A DNA stretch of 64,000 nucleotides from positions 14,784 to 78,783 of the forward strand of contig JBGPHT010000017.1 of NCBI GenBank assembly GCA_041484525.1, in the 5' to 3' direction. Below the pieces are notes generated by a model. The model did not search any database. It was not told where the DNA came from and worked only from the letters and a program-made list of their open reading frames with translations. Below are positions 52,634-61,800 of this stretch, in pieces (position 1 is the stretch's first letter; the number at the start of each line of letters is the position of its first letter). The DNA comes from JBGPHT01 sp041484525 (GTDB taxonomy: Bacteria; Acidobacteriota; Terriglobia; Bryobacterales; Bryobacteraceae). Made by a program: the position numbers and the translations under genes.

Positions 52634-54910
52634 CTATTTTTTCCGCTGGAGAATACTCCCGGCGGGCTGCTTCAAAGACCCATTAACCAGAAGCCTATCA
52701 TCGTTGGCAAAGTAGGTCAATTCTTCGCCCTCAGTGCTGTCCTTGAGCCTGCCATTGTTCATCTCGACCATCTTCGGCCGGCCGCCATTCAGCACGATGC
52801 GCTGGTCTTCCGTGTAATATTCGGCGTGCCCGCCGGTGCCCGTGCGCACCGTCGGCTTCGCCGTCTGCACGATCTCGACCGCGCCGTCCGCGAAGGCTTT
52901 CTCCAGGCGCGAGTCGCCGCCCGCTTCGGCCAGGAAGGCGCGCAGGCTCTCGCTCTTCACCCGCATGTTGGCCCGCGTCAGAGACGTGCCGCCGGTGTAG
53001 ACCGCTTGCCGGTCCGGCTCCGTGTAGACCAGGTGCTGCGCGTTGGTGACCGTGAGAATCGGCGGCTTCGATTTCTCGTCCCATAGTCGCGTGACCACCT
53101 TGCCGTCCGCCACCAGCGTATGCTTCTCGCGATCCAGATCGATGGTGTCGGCCGTGATCTGATTGGCTCCTTGCCGCATGCTGACGGCGCCTTCGTAGTG
53201 CACCGTGCGGTTGCGGTTGGTGGACACCATTTTGCGCGCCTGCGCCTGTAGCGGATCGTCTCCCGAGAGCATCTCGGAGTTCTTCTTCTTGTCCTTATCC
53301 GGCAGACGGCTGGATTGCACGTTGCCATCGGCGGTGAAATTCCCGTTGCTCTGATCGAGGTGGATGCGGTCAGCGGCCGTGGACCCCGTCGCGTCCCACA
53401 CACGCGCCCCGGTGTCGAGCAGTATCGTGTTCTTCTCGGAATCCATCGTCGCCTTGGCGGCGCGCGCATTGCGGTCGCCTTCTTCATAAGTGAAGTCGCC
53501 CGTCTGCTCCATCGACGCCATGCGGCTCGACCGCGGATCGAAGCGCGCCGTCATCTCGCGGCTGGCAGTGATGGACGCGACGCGGTTTTTCTTGCGCTCC
53601 TCCTCCGTGGGTTCGGTGCGCGTCTTGACGTTAGTGGCGCGGAAACTGTCGAGCCGGTTCTGCGCGCCGTAGGCAATCACCAGGTTGTCGCCGTCGAGCG
53701 TGCGGCGGTGCTGGAGGGGCGCGTTAGGTAGAAACTCGATTGTGCCCGGACCATGTGTCACCACGTTTTCGATATCGCGCCCGCCCTCCCGCATCTTCAT
53801 TTCGAAATTCTCGCTGCGCAGCACGTGCGACTCCGGCATCTGCCGGTTGGGCGCCGGCAGCGGCTTCGAAGTCACCACCCCGTGTCCGGTGGCGCCGACG
53901 TGCGTGAGAACGCCGTCAACGTCGGGATCGAAATTCAGGTCCACGTGGTCGGCCGCGACCTCGGTCGAAGCGGTCTCGGAAGTCGAGAGCAGGTGCGCCT
54001 GATCCTGGCCCGTGATCTTCTCCACGATGCCGTCGCCGGTGTAATTCACCCAGAGCTGCTTGGCGGAGTATTGCAGATTGCGGTGCGGCTGCTTGCCGGT
54101 GCCGTGCGCGTTGCTGGCTTCCACCATGCGGATAATCCGCTTGTGCTTCCCGGTCTCGCCATCGTCCGCCGGGCGGTCCTCCAGATGCACCACCACCTGC
54201 TCGCCCTCCACCACCGTGTCGCCGCGCGTCAGCCGGCCCCAAGGCTTCAGCCAGACCTCGGCGGTGGACTCGTGATACGCCAGGCTGGCGCCCTCGATGC
54301 GCATCGCCTTGCCCTTGGGACCGGCCGCCTTGCGATCGATCCTCACGTCGCCTTTGAGCACCAGTTCGTGCGTGAGCGAGTTGTACGAAGCCCCGGTGGC
54401 CGCGCCGTCGCCGTTTTCGAAAGTGAACTCGGCCGCGCGATCGGTGTCCACATGCTGCGACGTGGTGTCGAACGTCACCCCCGACGATTTGACGGTGACC
54501 AACTGATGTTTGGGCTGGCCCTGCTCCGGGATATCGAGCGTGATGTGCACCTCTCCGTCGGAGTAGAGCCGGTTCTCGCTCTTGAAAAATGACGCGGCCG
54601 CGCATTCCACCAGGTCGTACGTGAGGCCGTTCTTATTGTGGGTCTTGATCCGCACGCGGTCCAGGTCGACGCGCGACGAATCCTTCTGCTCGCGAACGCC
54701 TTCCGCGTGGATCTCGACGCGCAAGTGATTGTTGGCGTCGGTCTCCGACCAGTCCCAGCCGGCAGAAGACGACCGCAGGTCGTTCGGCAGCGGTTGCGGA
54801 GAAGTGGGAGCCGATGCCCGTATCGCTTTGATTTTGGCTCTATAGGTAGCGCCGACACCCGTGAGGATTGCTGCGATCGCCACCAGCAAAAGCCACCGCG
54901 TGCCTCGCAT
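52634..54910 (-). CDS. large LptA/LptC-like (OstA-domain) LPS transport protein
   Basis: This is a 758-residue periplasmic protein with an N-terminal membrane segment (WLLLVAIAAILTGVGATY) and a long beta-rich region. The first part looks like LptC (DWSETDANNHLRVEIHAEG, YDLVECAAASFFKSENRLYSDGEVHIT). The later part has several OstA/LptA-type repeats (LVADGKVVTRLWDEKS, HLVYTEPDRQAVYTGGTSLTRANMRVKSESLRAFL, HAEYYTEDQRIVLNGGRPKMV). Normal LptA and LptC are about 180-200 residues. The single long chain probably spans more of the periplasm, a form seen in some Acidobacteriota. It is upstream of lptB on the same strand. Confidence 0.82.
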   Translation of the reverse strand: MRGTRWLLLVAIAAILTGVGATYRAKIKAIRASAPTSPQPLPNDLRSSSAGWDWSETDANNHLRVEIHAEGVREQKDSSRVDLDRVRIKTHNKNGLTYDLVECAAASFFKSENRLYSDGEVHITLDIPEQGQPKHQLVTVKSSGVTFDTTSQHVDTDRAAEFTFENGDGAATGASYNSLTHELVLKGDVRIDRKAAGPKGKAMRIEGASLAYHESTAEVWLKPWGRLTRGDTVVEGEQVVVHLEDRPADDGETGKHKRIIRMVEASNAHGTGKQPHRNLQYSAKQLWVNYTGDGIVEKITGQDQAHLLSTSETASTEVAADHVDLNFDPDVDGVLTHVGATGHGVVTSKPLPAPNRQMPESHVLRSENFEMKMREGGRDIENVVTHGPGTIEFLPNAPLQHRRTLDGDNLVIAYGAQNRLDSFRATNVKTRTEPTEEERKKNRVASITASREMTARFDPRSSRMASMEQTGDFTYEEGDRNARAAKATMDSEKNTILLDTGARVWDATGSTAADRIHLDQSNGNFTADGNVQSSRLPDKDKKKNSEMLSGDDPLQAQARKMVSTNRNRTVHYEGAVSMRQGANQITADTIDLDREKHTLVADGKVVTRLWDEKSKPPILTVTNAQHLVYTEPDRQAVYTGGTSLTRANMRVKSESLRAFLAEAGGDSRLEKAFADGAVEIVQTAKPTVRTGTGGHAEYYTEDQRIVLNGGRPKMVEMNNGRLKDSTEGEELTYFANDDRLLVNGSLKQPAGSILQRKK

Positions 54911-54948
54911 GGAGATAACACCAATATACCGCGCTATAGTGGCAAACG

Positions 54949-55455
54949 ATGGAGCGTATCCGAATTCTCGTCACCGGCGGAACGTTCGACAAGGAGTACA
55001 ACGAACTCACCGGTGAGCTGTTTTTCAAAGACACGCACGTGGCCGGCATGCTGCTCCTGGGGCGGTCCCACCTCGAGGTCGCGGTCGAGACCGTGATGAT
55101 GATCGACAGTCTCGAGATGACCGATGCCGGCCGCGAACGCATCCTCGATCGGTGCCGCAACGCCGAAGAGCGCCGCATCGTGATCACGCACGGCACCGAC
55201 ACTATGGAACAGACTGCCGCCGTGCTGGGACCGAACATGGCGGGGAAAACCATCGTGCTTACCGGCGCCATGGTGCCGTACACGTTCGGTAGCTCCGACG
55301 GGATGTTCAACCTGGGGACCGCCTTGGCGTTCGTCCAGACGCTCGAGCCTGGAGTCTATGTGGCGATGAACGGGCGATGCTTCGACTGGCAATCGGTGCA
55401 CAAGGACCAGGAGCGTGGAGTGTTCGAATCGGTGCCGGGCATAAGGAAATCTTAG
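54949..55455 (+). CDS. single-domain asparaginase-family protein
   Basis: This is a 168-residue protein that covers only the N-terminal domain of type I/II asparaginases. It has LVTGGTFDKEYNELTGEL with the first catalytic Thr, and HGTDTMEQTAAVL with the second catalytic Thr-Asp pair, then KTIVLTGAMVPYTFGSSDGMFN. The C-terminal domain of about 150 residues is absent, but such short homologues occur as a family and this gene is not broken. The enzyme activity is uncertain because the C-terminal domain normally completes the dimer active site. It is divergent from the LptA/C gene. Confidence 0.85.
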   Translation: MERIRILVTGGTFDKEYNELTGELFFKDTHVAGMLLLGRSHLEVAVETVMMIDSLEMTDAGRERILDRCRNAEERRIVITHGTDTMEQTAAVLGPNMAGKTIVLTGAMVPYTFGSSDGMFNLGTALAFVQTLEPGVYVAMNGRCFDWQSVHKDQERGVFESVPGIRKS

Positions 55456-55510
55456 TCGATCATTGTCAAGACAGATAATTGTAATTATCGCAGTAGCTTA
55501 CAGCTAATTC

Positions 55511-55543
55511 TTGTCACTCTCGCCGGAACTGTGCTAATAATAT
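55511..55543 (+). promoter_or_regulatory. groES-groEL promoter with CIRCE-like operator
   Basis: TTGTCACTC (55511-55519), a nine-base spacer and CTGTGCTAA (55529-55537) match the CIRCE operator TTAGCACTC-N9-GAGTGCTAA at 14 of 18 arm positions with exactly the right spacing. A promoter overlaps it: -35 TTGTCA (55511-55516), 18 bases, -10 TAATAA (55535-55540). HrcA repressor binding would block this promoter. The match is degenerate, so HrcA control is likely but not certain. Confidence 0.6.
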
Positions 55544-55625
55544 TCATGAAACCCCGGCAAGTCCGGCGTGGGTTTCACTCGTAAGCCAATACTCAACTTA
55601 TCTCATTTTGGAGGTTGTACCACCC

Positions 55626-55943
55626 ATGAAAATTCGTCCGCTCTATGACCGGATTGTGGTCAAGCGCGTAGAAGAGCAGGAACAGAAGGTAGGCGGTTTG
55701 TTCATCCCCGACTCGGCCAAAGAGAAGCCCCAGGAGGGCGAGGTCGTGGCGGTTGGCAAGGGCAAGCGGCTGGAAGACGGCAAGGTCATTCCGTTGGATG
55801 TCCAGGCCGGCGACCGCATCCTGTTCGGCAAATACTCGGGCAGCGACATCAAGCTCGATGGTGAAGAATACCTGATTATGCGCGAGGACGAGGTCCTTGG
55901 GATTCTCGACGCGCAGCCCAAAGCGGCCAAGAAAGCATCCTAA
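55626..55943 (+). CDS. groES: co-chaperonin GroES
   Basis: This is a 105-residue GroES, the lid of the GroEL chamber. It has IRPLYDRIVVKRVEEQEQKVGGLFIPDSAKEKPQEGEVVAVGKG with the mobile loop in the middle and LDGEEYLIMREDEVLGIL near the end. The ATG at 55626 is used; GGAGG lies upstream at 55609-55613. It is followed 15 bp later by groEL. Confidence 0.98.
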   Translation: MKIRPLYDRIVVKRVEEQEQKVGGLFIPDSAKEKPQEGEVVAVGKGKRLEDGKVIPLDVQAGDRILFGKYSGSDIKLDGEEYLIMREDEVLGILDAQPKAAKKAS

Positions 55944-55958
55944 GGAGCGAGAACAACG

Positions 55959-57584
55959 ATGGCGAAACAGATTGTATATTCCGAGAATTCCCGGCAGGCG
56001 ATTCTGCGCGGCGTAAATCAACTTGCCGACGCCGTGAAAGTGACCCTCGGCCCCAAGGGCCGGAACGTGGTCCTCGAGAAGAAATTCGGCGGCCCGACCA
56101 TTACCAAGGACGGCGTCACCGTGGCCAAGGAAATCGAGCTGAAGGATCCGCTCGAAAACATGGGCGCGCAAATGGTGCGCGAAGTGGCGTCGAAGACGTC
56201 GGACGTGGCCGGTGACGGCACCACGACGGCGACCATCCTGGCGCAGGCGATCTTCCGCGAAGGCGTGAAGGCGGTTGCGGCGGGCGCCAACCCGATGGCC
56301 CTGAAGCGCGGCATCGAGAAGGCCGTGGAACTGGCTACCGCGGAAGTGAAGAAGCTGTCGAAGCCGGTGTCGGGCGACATGATTGCGCAGGTCGGCACCA
56401 TCTCCGCCAACAGCGACAAGCACATCGGCGACATCATTGCCGATGCCATGAAGAAGGTGGGCAAGGACGGCGTCATCACGGTCGAAGAGTCGAAGACGAT
56501 GTCGACTGAGCTCGATACCGTCGAAGGCATGCAGTTCGACCGCGGCTACCTCTCCCCGTACTTCGTGACCGATGCGGAGCGGATGGAAGCGGTGCTCGAA
56601 GATCCGTACATCCTGATCCACGAAAAGAAAGTCAGCAACATGAAGGATCTGCTGCCGCTGCTCGAGCAGATCGCCCGCTCCGGCAAGCCGCTGCTGATCA
56701 TCGCCGAGGAAGTGGAAGGCGAAGCGCTGGCAACTCTCGTGGTGAACAAGCTGCGCGGCACTCTGAACGCATGTGCGGTGAAGGCGCCGGGCTTCGGCGA
56801 TCGCCGCAAGGCGATGTTGGACGACATCGCCATTCTGACCGGCGGCAAGGCCATCATGGAAGAGACCGGCATTAAGCTGGAAGGCGTGCGTCTCGAAGAC
56901 CTGGGCCGCGCCAAGCGCGTCACGGTGGATAAGGACAACACGACGCTGGTGGACGGCGCCGGTAAAGAGAAGGACATCCAGGGCCGGATCAAGCAACTGC
57001 GCGGTCAGATCGACGAGACCACCTCGGACTACGATCGTGAGAAGTTGCAGGAGCGGCTGGCGAAGTTGGCCGGCGGCGTGGCGGTGATTAAGGTTGGCGC
57101 CGCGACCGAGACCGAGATGAAGGAGAAGAAGGCCCGCGTCGAGGATGCGCTGCACGCCACCCGCGCGGCGGTGGAAGAGGGAATCGTTCCGGGCGGCGGC
57201 GTGGCTCTGCTGCGCGCGGCGAAGGCCCTGAAGGACCTCAAGATGGAAGGCGACGAGCAGATCGGCGTCGACATCGTGAAGCGCGCCTGCGAAGAGCCAG
57301 TGCGGCAGATCGTGGCGAACTCGGGCACCGAGGGCGCGATCGTGGTCGGCAAGATTCGGGAGAACGACAACCCGAACTTCGGCTTCAACGCTGCCACCGA
57401 CGCTTATGAGGATCTGGTAGCGGCGGGCGTCATCGATCCGACCAAGGTGACTCGTACGGCCCTGCAGAATGCTGCGTCGATCGCATCCCTGATGCTGACG
57501 ACGGAAGCCATGATTGCGGAAATCCCCGAGAAGAAGTCGGCTCCGGCTGGTCCGGGCGGCCATGGTCCGGAGATGGATTACTAA
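55959..57584 (+). CDS. groEL: chaperonin GroEL
   Basis: This is a 541-residue GroEL. It has KVTLGPKGRNVVLEKKFGGPTITKDGVTVAKEIEL, the ATP-binding GDGTTTATILAQAI, and EGIVPGGGVALLRAAKAL near the C-terminus. The tail ends GPGGHGPEMDY and lacks the Gly-Gly-Met repeats of E. coli GroEL. The gene is full length and follows groES, with AAGGAGCGAG upstream. A strong terminator follows 25 bases after the stop. Confidence 0.98.
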   Translation: MAKQIVYSENSRQAILRGVNQLADAVKVTLGPKGRNVVLEKKFGGPTITKDGVTVAKEIELKDPLENMGAQMVREVASKTSDVAGDGTTTATILAQAIFREGVKAVAAGANPMALKRGIEKAVELATAEVKKLSKPVSGDMIAQVGTISANSDKHIGDIIADAMKKVGKDGVITVEESKTMSTELDTVEGMQFDRGYLSPYFVTDAERMEAVLEDPYILIHEKKVSNMKDLLPLLEQIARSGKPLLIIAEEVEGEALATLVVNKLRGTLNACAVKAPGFGDRRKAMLDDIAILTGGKAIMEETGIKLEGVRLEDLGRAKRVTVDKDNTTLVDGAGKEKDIQGRIKQLRGQIDETTSDYDREKLQERLAKLAGGVAVIKVGAATETEMKEKKARVEDALHATRAAVEEGIVPGGGVALLRAAKALKDLKMEGDEQIGVDIVKRACEEPVRQIVANSGTEGAIVVGKIRENDNPNFGFNAATDAYEDLVAAGVIDPTKVTRTALQNAASIASLMLTTEAMIAEIPEKKSAPAGPGGHGPEMDY

Positions 57585-57609
57585 CTCAGGATCGACTCTC
57601 GATTCATTC

Positions 57610-57647
57610 AGCCGCGCGCCCGGAAACGGGCTGCGCGGCTTTTTATT
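57610..57647 (+). terminator. rho-independent terminator of groESL
   Basis: A strong hairpin (AGCCGCG, then GCCCG-GAAA-CGGGC, then CGCGGCT) ends in TTTTTATTT, 25 bases after the groEL stop. Confidence 0.9.
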
Positions 57648-57763
57648 TGTGTGTGAAAGAATTCCGCAACCCATCCGTACACCAAGGCGCGGCCCCGCAT
57701 TCTTTCACGCCCCCTCAGGCAGCCCCCGATCGCCCCGGGAAGATGCTTGCTTGTGGTGCGCAA

Positions 57764-57793
57764 GAAAAAGCCCACGCCGTCTCTGGCGCGGGC
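57764..57793 (-). terminator. rho-independent terminator of the PEP-CTERM gene
   Basis: On the minus strand GCCCGCGCC-AGAGAC-GGCGTGGGC forms a nine-pair stem (one G-U) followed by TTTTTC. It lies 24 bases after the stop of the PEP-CTERM gene. Confidence 0.85.
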
Positions 57794-57817
57794 CTGTGCT
57801 TCGATGTTAGACGTGTC

Positions 57818-58627
57818 CTACTTCTTGCGCTTGCGGGAGAACAGACCCAACACGCAAAGCGCGCCGCCTAACATGGCAAACGTGGCCGGTTCCGGCATCT
57901 CCGCGCCGATCGCCGCGTTGTTGTTGTCTTCGATCATGAAACTTCCCGGTAGCGCGATGGAGGCGCCCGGGCCGACCGTGAAATTGATCGCGCCGACTAA
58001 TTGCTCCACGCCGCCGGCCGGATCGAATCCAAAGGTGGAAGCCCAGAAGCCTACGGGCGAGCAGCCGATGCACGACACAAACGGCGCCTCCGTGGTCAGG
58101 GTGAATCCGGCAAGTGGTCCGCCGAAGTTGGCTTGCGTGATGATCCCGGTCGTCAGGAAGTTCATTTGCGCCTGCGTGCTCGCGAAGGAAATATTTCCGA
58201 AGACCCCGGCATTGCTCAAAAACGCTCCGCTAATGCCTACCCCAATCGGGCCGGCAACCGACGGAGCGAACTGGTCGCTAACGATGAACATGGTGTCGCT
58301 GATCGTGTTCCCGCCGAAGTTGATCGCCAGAATATCCGTGACCAACAGAAGGGCCGAGGTGGTATTTCCAGCGCCGTTTTCCTGGACGACTTCCCTGATG
58401 TTCCCGGAGATCACCATTCCATCAGCCAAGAGGTTGCCAGTTGTAAATTGAACAAAGCCACTGTCGCATGCCAATGGGAAGCAAGTCCCGGTAAGGTCGC
58501 CGATACCGGGACCGGCAACCACGAACCCGCCGGTTCCGGCGAAGCCGATCAGCGTGGCGGAAGCCGGATCGGGGAAAACACCCAGGCAGGCTGCCAATGC
58601 CCAACCCGTTAATAGTGTCTTAGTCAC
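57818..58627 (-). CDS. PEP-CTERM sorting-domain protein
   Basis: This is a 269-residue secreted protein. The N-terminus is a signal peptide (TKTLLTGWALAACLGVFPDPASA). The C-terminus is a PEP-CTERM signal: MPEPATFAMLGGALCVLGLFSRKRKK shows the Pro-Glu-Pro motif, a membrane helix and a basic end, so the protein would be processed by an exosortase. The middle is Gly- and Asn-rich beta-like sequence of unknown function with one CIGC pair. The start is a GTG at 58627, supported by GGAGG five bases upstream. PEP-CTERM proteins are usually linked to extracellular polymer; no exosortase is seen in this window. Confidence 0.88.
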   Translation of the reverse strand: MTKTLLTGWALAACLGVFPDPASATLIGFAGTGGFVVAGPGIGDLTGTCFPLACDSGFVQFTTGNLLADGMVISGNIREVVQENGAGNTTSALLLVTDILAINFGGNTISDTMFIVSDQFAPSVAGPIGVGISGAFLSNAGVFGNISFASTQAQMNFLTTGIITQANFGGPLAGFTLTTEAPFVSCIGCSPVGFWASTFGFDPAGGVEQLVGAINFTVGPGASIALPGSFMIEDNNNAAIGAEMPEPATFAMLGGALCVLGLFSRKRKK

Positions 58628-58650
58628 TAATTCCTCCGATGTTATAAATC

Positions 58651-58732
58651 GTACTTTTCAAATAGTACCGTGGCTCGGCAATTGGGCCAAGCCCGTTTCA
58701 GAGCCTAAAGTACTAATACTTTAGGAAGTACT
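58651..58732. promoter_or_regulatory. cluster of inverted repeats upstream of the PEP-CTERM gene
   Basis: A perfect nine-base inverted repeat with a four-base spacer, CCTAAAGTA-CTAA-TACTTTAGG (58704-58725), lies about 80 bases upstream of the GTG start. A second, shorter palindrome, GTACT-N8-AGTAC (58651-58668), lies nearer, and AGTACT occurs again at 58727-58732. They look like operator sites for a dimeric regulator. The proposed sites are inferred from symmetry only. Confidence 0.4.
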
Positions 58733-58772
58733 GTTTTAATAACTAGAGGATTGTCTTACAGCGAGGTTACGA

Positions 58773-58816
58773 AAAGAGCCCTGCAGCGCCGCGATCGCGC
58801 CGGCACTGCAGGGCGG
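58773..58816 (-). terminator. terminator of the TonB-type receptor gene
   Basis: On the minus strand GCCCTGCAG and CTGCAGGGC form a nine-pair stem with a GC-rich inner hairpin between them, followed by TCTTTTC, 15 bases after the receptor stop. Confidence 0.8.
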
Positions 58817-58829
58817 AGGAGATTGACGC

Positions 58830-61800
58830 CTAGAAGATGTACCGCAGGCTCAATTGCAGGCGGCGTGCGTAGTTGTTCATTGTGGAAGCGCTGATCTGCC
58901 CGAAGCCGGTGTCCTTAATACTCTGGGCGGCGGTCACCGTCATGTTCGGGTTCGGGAAGTACGGGTGGTTGGCGGCGTTGAGGGCCTCGGCACGGAACTC
59001 GATGTTCCTGCCTTCGGTGATCCGGGTTTGCTTGATCAACGCGAGGTCGAGGTTGTTCTGGCGCGGCCCGCGCAGCGTGGGGAAGCGCAGCGGCCAGGTA
59101 CGAAGCTGGTTGCCGAGCAACTGCTTGGCGGAGGCCGTTTCGAAGTTGGCGACGTTGAACCAATTCTCGGGCGACCGCAGGCCGAGCGGCTGTTGGATGT
59201 CCTTGGGGTTGCCGTAGTAAATCACGTTGCCCCAGGGGAGCGCGAATCCGCTCTGGATACTCCAGATGCCGGAAACTTCCCATCCGCCCACGAGTCGCGA
59301 AACCAACCCGTTCGCGCCCGAGAGGAAGGCCCGGCCCTTCCCGAACGGAAGCGACCAGACGCTGCTGATGTTGATGCGGTGCGGCGCGTCGGCGTCGGAG
59401 ATCTCCCGGACCGGCGCGAGGTCGGCGGCATTCAGCAGGTTGACGGCCTGCATCCACTTCTGCAGCGTGTAGCTTCCCTGGATCGTATAGCCTTTGGCGA
59501 ACCGCTTCGAGGCGGTGAACTGGAAGCTGTGGTACCAGCTATAGCCGGTATTCTCAGTGGTGTTGATCCCGTTCGACCCAAAGGCCGGGTAGGGCGAAAG
59601 CAACGTTTGACGCGAGGTGGTGGTGCCGGTGTAGATGCCCTGGCTGTTGCCCGGCACCAAGTTGTAAAGCGGATTCGAGATACTGGCGGTCAGTAGGTTG
59701 TTGTTGGCATCGTCGCGCGTCGTGAGCGTGCTCAGATACTGCCGCGGCAGGGTGTTGATGTTGCGCGTGATCTCGATGTGGTTGGTCTTGTTTCCGAGGT
59801 AGTTTGCCTCAAAGAGGAAACTCCTGAATTGGTGCTGCAGGCTGGCTTCCCAACGCATCGTGACCGGGATCTTCGGATTCTGGTTGAAGTAGGTGAAGCC
59901 CTGTCCCAGGTACGTCTGCAGACCGGCGGCCGCGCCTACTGCCTCGGCCACGCCGTTGGGGAATGGGTTCGCCAGCGTGGTCAGGAAGTGGAGCCCGTTG
60001 TCGGTGGTCAGAACCATGTTGGTGTTCTGCGTGAAGCCGTTCTGGAAAACGTCTCCCCGGCGCTCGCCGAGGAAGCCGGCGAACATCCCGAAACCGGAAC
60101 GCAGCACCGTCTTGCTATTGAGCTGGTAGGCGATTCCGAGGCGCGGCATCAAAACGTTCTTCGGCGTGTTGTAGAGATTGCCGTTGTTGCCGTTCAGCCC
60201 GGCGAAGGTCATGCCGCCCTTGAGGACCAGCGCGCTGACGGGAAGCTGCGGGAATCCACCCGAAATGGCGGGGTAGATGGTCGCATAAGCCGCCTGCGCC
60301 GCGGCCGAGATGGGCTGCGTGTAGCTGGTGTCGAAACCCAGGGTGCTGCGGTCGAAACGCTCATGTAGCGGCGTTTCGAACTCATAGCGCAACCCCAGAT
60401 TCAACGTGAGCCTGGGAGCGACCTTCCAGTCGTCCTGCACGAAAAATCCCCAGGAGCCGGACTGCTCGATGTAATCCGACTGCCGCGTGATGCTCCCCGA
60501 GTCGGGCAGGCCCAGCAGAAGCTCCGCAACGGATTGTCCGATGCTGCTCGGCGCGCCAGCGGAGTTGTCGAGCGGTCCCCTCGTCCACGTGGTTCCAAAG
60601 GTGAACTGGCCGGTCTGCTGGTTGCTCTTGAACTGATCGGCCTCCTGGTAGACGCGGTATTCGAAGCCACCGCGGAGGGAATGCGCGCCCGCCGATTTGG
60701 TGAGGGTGGAGGCCACGGTGTGATTCATCACCGGGCGGTTTTCGTTGGTGTGTCCGTTGCTGATATAGCCGGTGAGGTTGATGCGTGGGAAACGCACCTG
60801 GTCTTTCGGAACCTGACTGATAAACTGCGGCGAGAAGCCAAGCGAAGCCAGGTCGAACCCGACGGCCGCGGCGGGCTGATCCGAACCGCGGATGAACCGG
60901 TTGTAGCTGTACCGCGTGTTCAACACCATCGTGGGCGAAAGAGTGTAGACGTGATCGAAGGCCGCGGTCTTCGAGTAGAAATAGAATTGGTCGCCCACGA
61001 ATGCGTTGTCGAAGTATTGGTTGTAGGTGCTGTTGCGGATGTAGGCGCTGTAGCGGACGAAGAACCGCTGGCGGTCTCCGATATTCTGGTCCACGCGCTG
61101 CGTGAAGTTGTAATACTTGGCCTTCTCCGCCGTGGTGGCATCCTGATAGTTCGACAGACCGAGGGGATCGCCCGGCGTCTTCTCGGTGGCGGGGTAATAA
61201 GAGAGGATCGCCGCGCCCACTTTGTCAAACTTGTTGGACGGGATCTTGTTGCCCGGAAACGGGGACTGGCTGAACCGCCCGCTAGGGGCGACGGCGCGAG
61301 TGCTGGGGTCGTAAATGGTGTATTGGGAGCCGTTCGGCGCGGCCAGCAGCGCGGAGAAGTCGCCGTTGCGCATGGCCGGCGTCGGGACGGTGTTGCTGGT
61401 ATCGTCGTGCCGCGGGCGCGAGTCGTGGATTCCCTCATAGCCGAACAGGAAGAAGGTCTTGTTCTTTCCGTTGTAGATTTTCGGGATGCGCACGGGGCCG
61501 CTGAAGGAGCCCCCCCAGCGGTTGAACAGGAAGTCCGGCCGCGGCGTGCCGGCCTTGTTCAGGAAGAAGTCGTTGCCCCAGAAACTGGGGCGCTGGAAGG
61601 AGTAGTTGACGCTGCCATGGAAAGTGTTGGTGCCACTCTTGATGCTGATGTTGGTGACGCCGCCCTGGGTCTGGCCGAACTGTGCGTCGAAGGTGTTGGT
61701 TTGGACCTTGAACTCCTGCACGATGTCGGTGGGGGGCACATAGGACGCGGTCACCTCGAAGGCATTGGCCGTCGCAGTGGTAGGCGCGCCGTCAATCGTG

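Noticed and set aside
58681..58720. Sigma-54 promoter for the PEP-CTERM gene (TTGGCCC-AAT-TGCC on the minus strand)
   Set aside because: The spacing between GG and GC is three bases too short for sigma-54.
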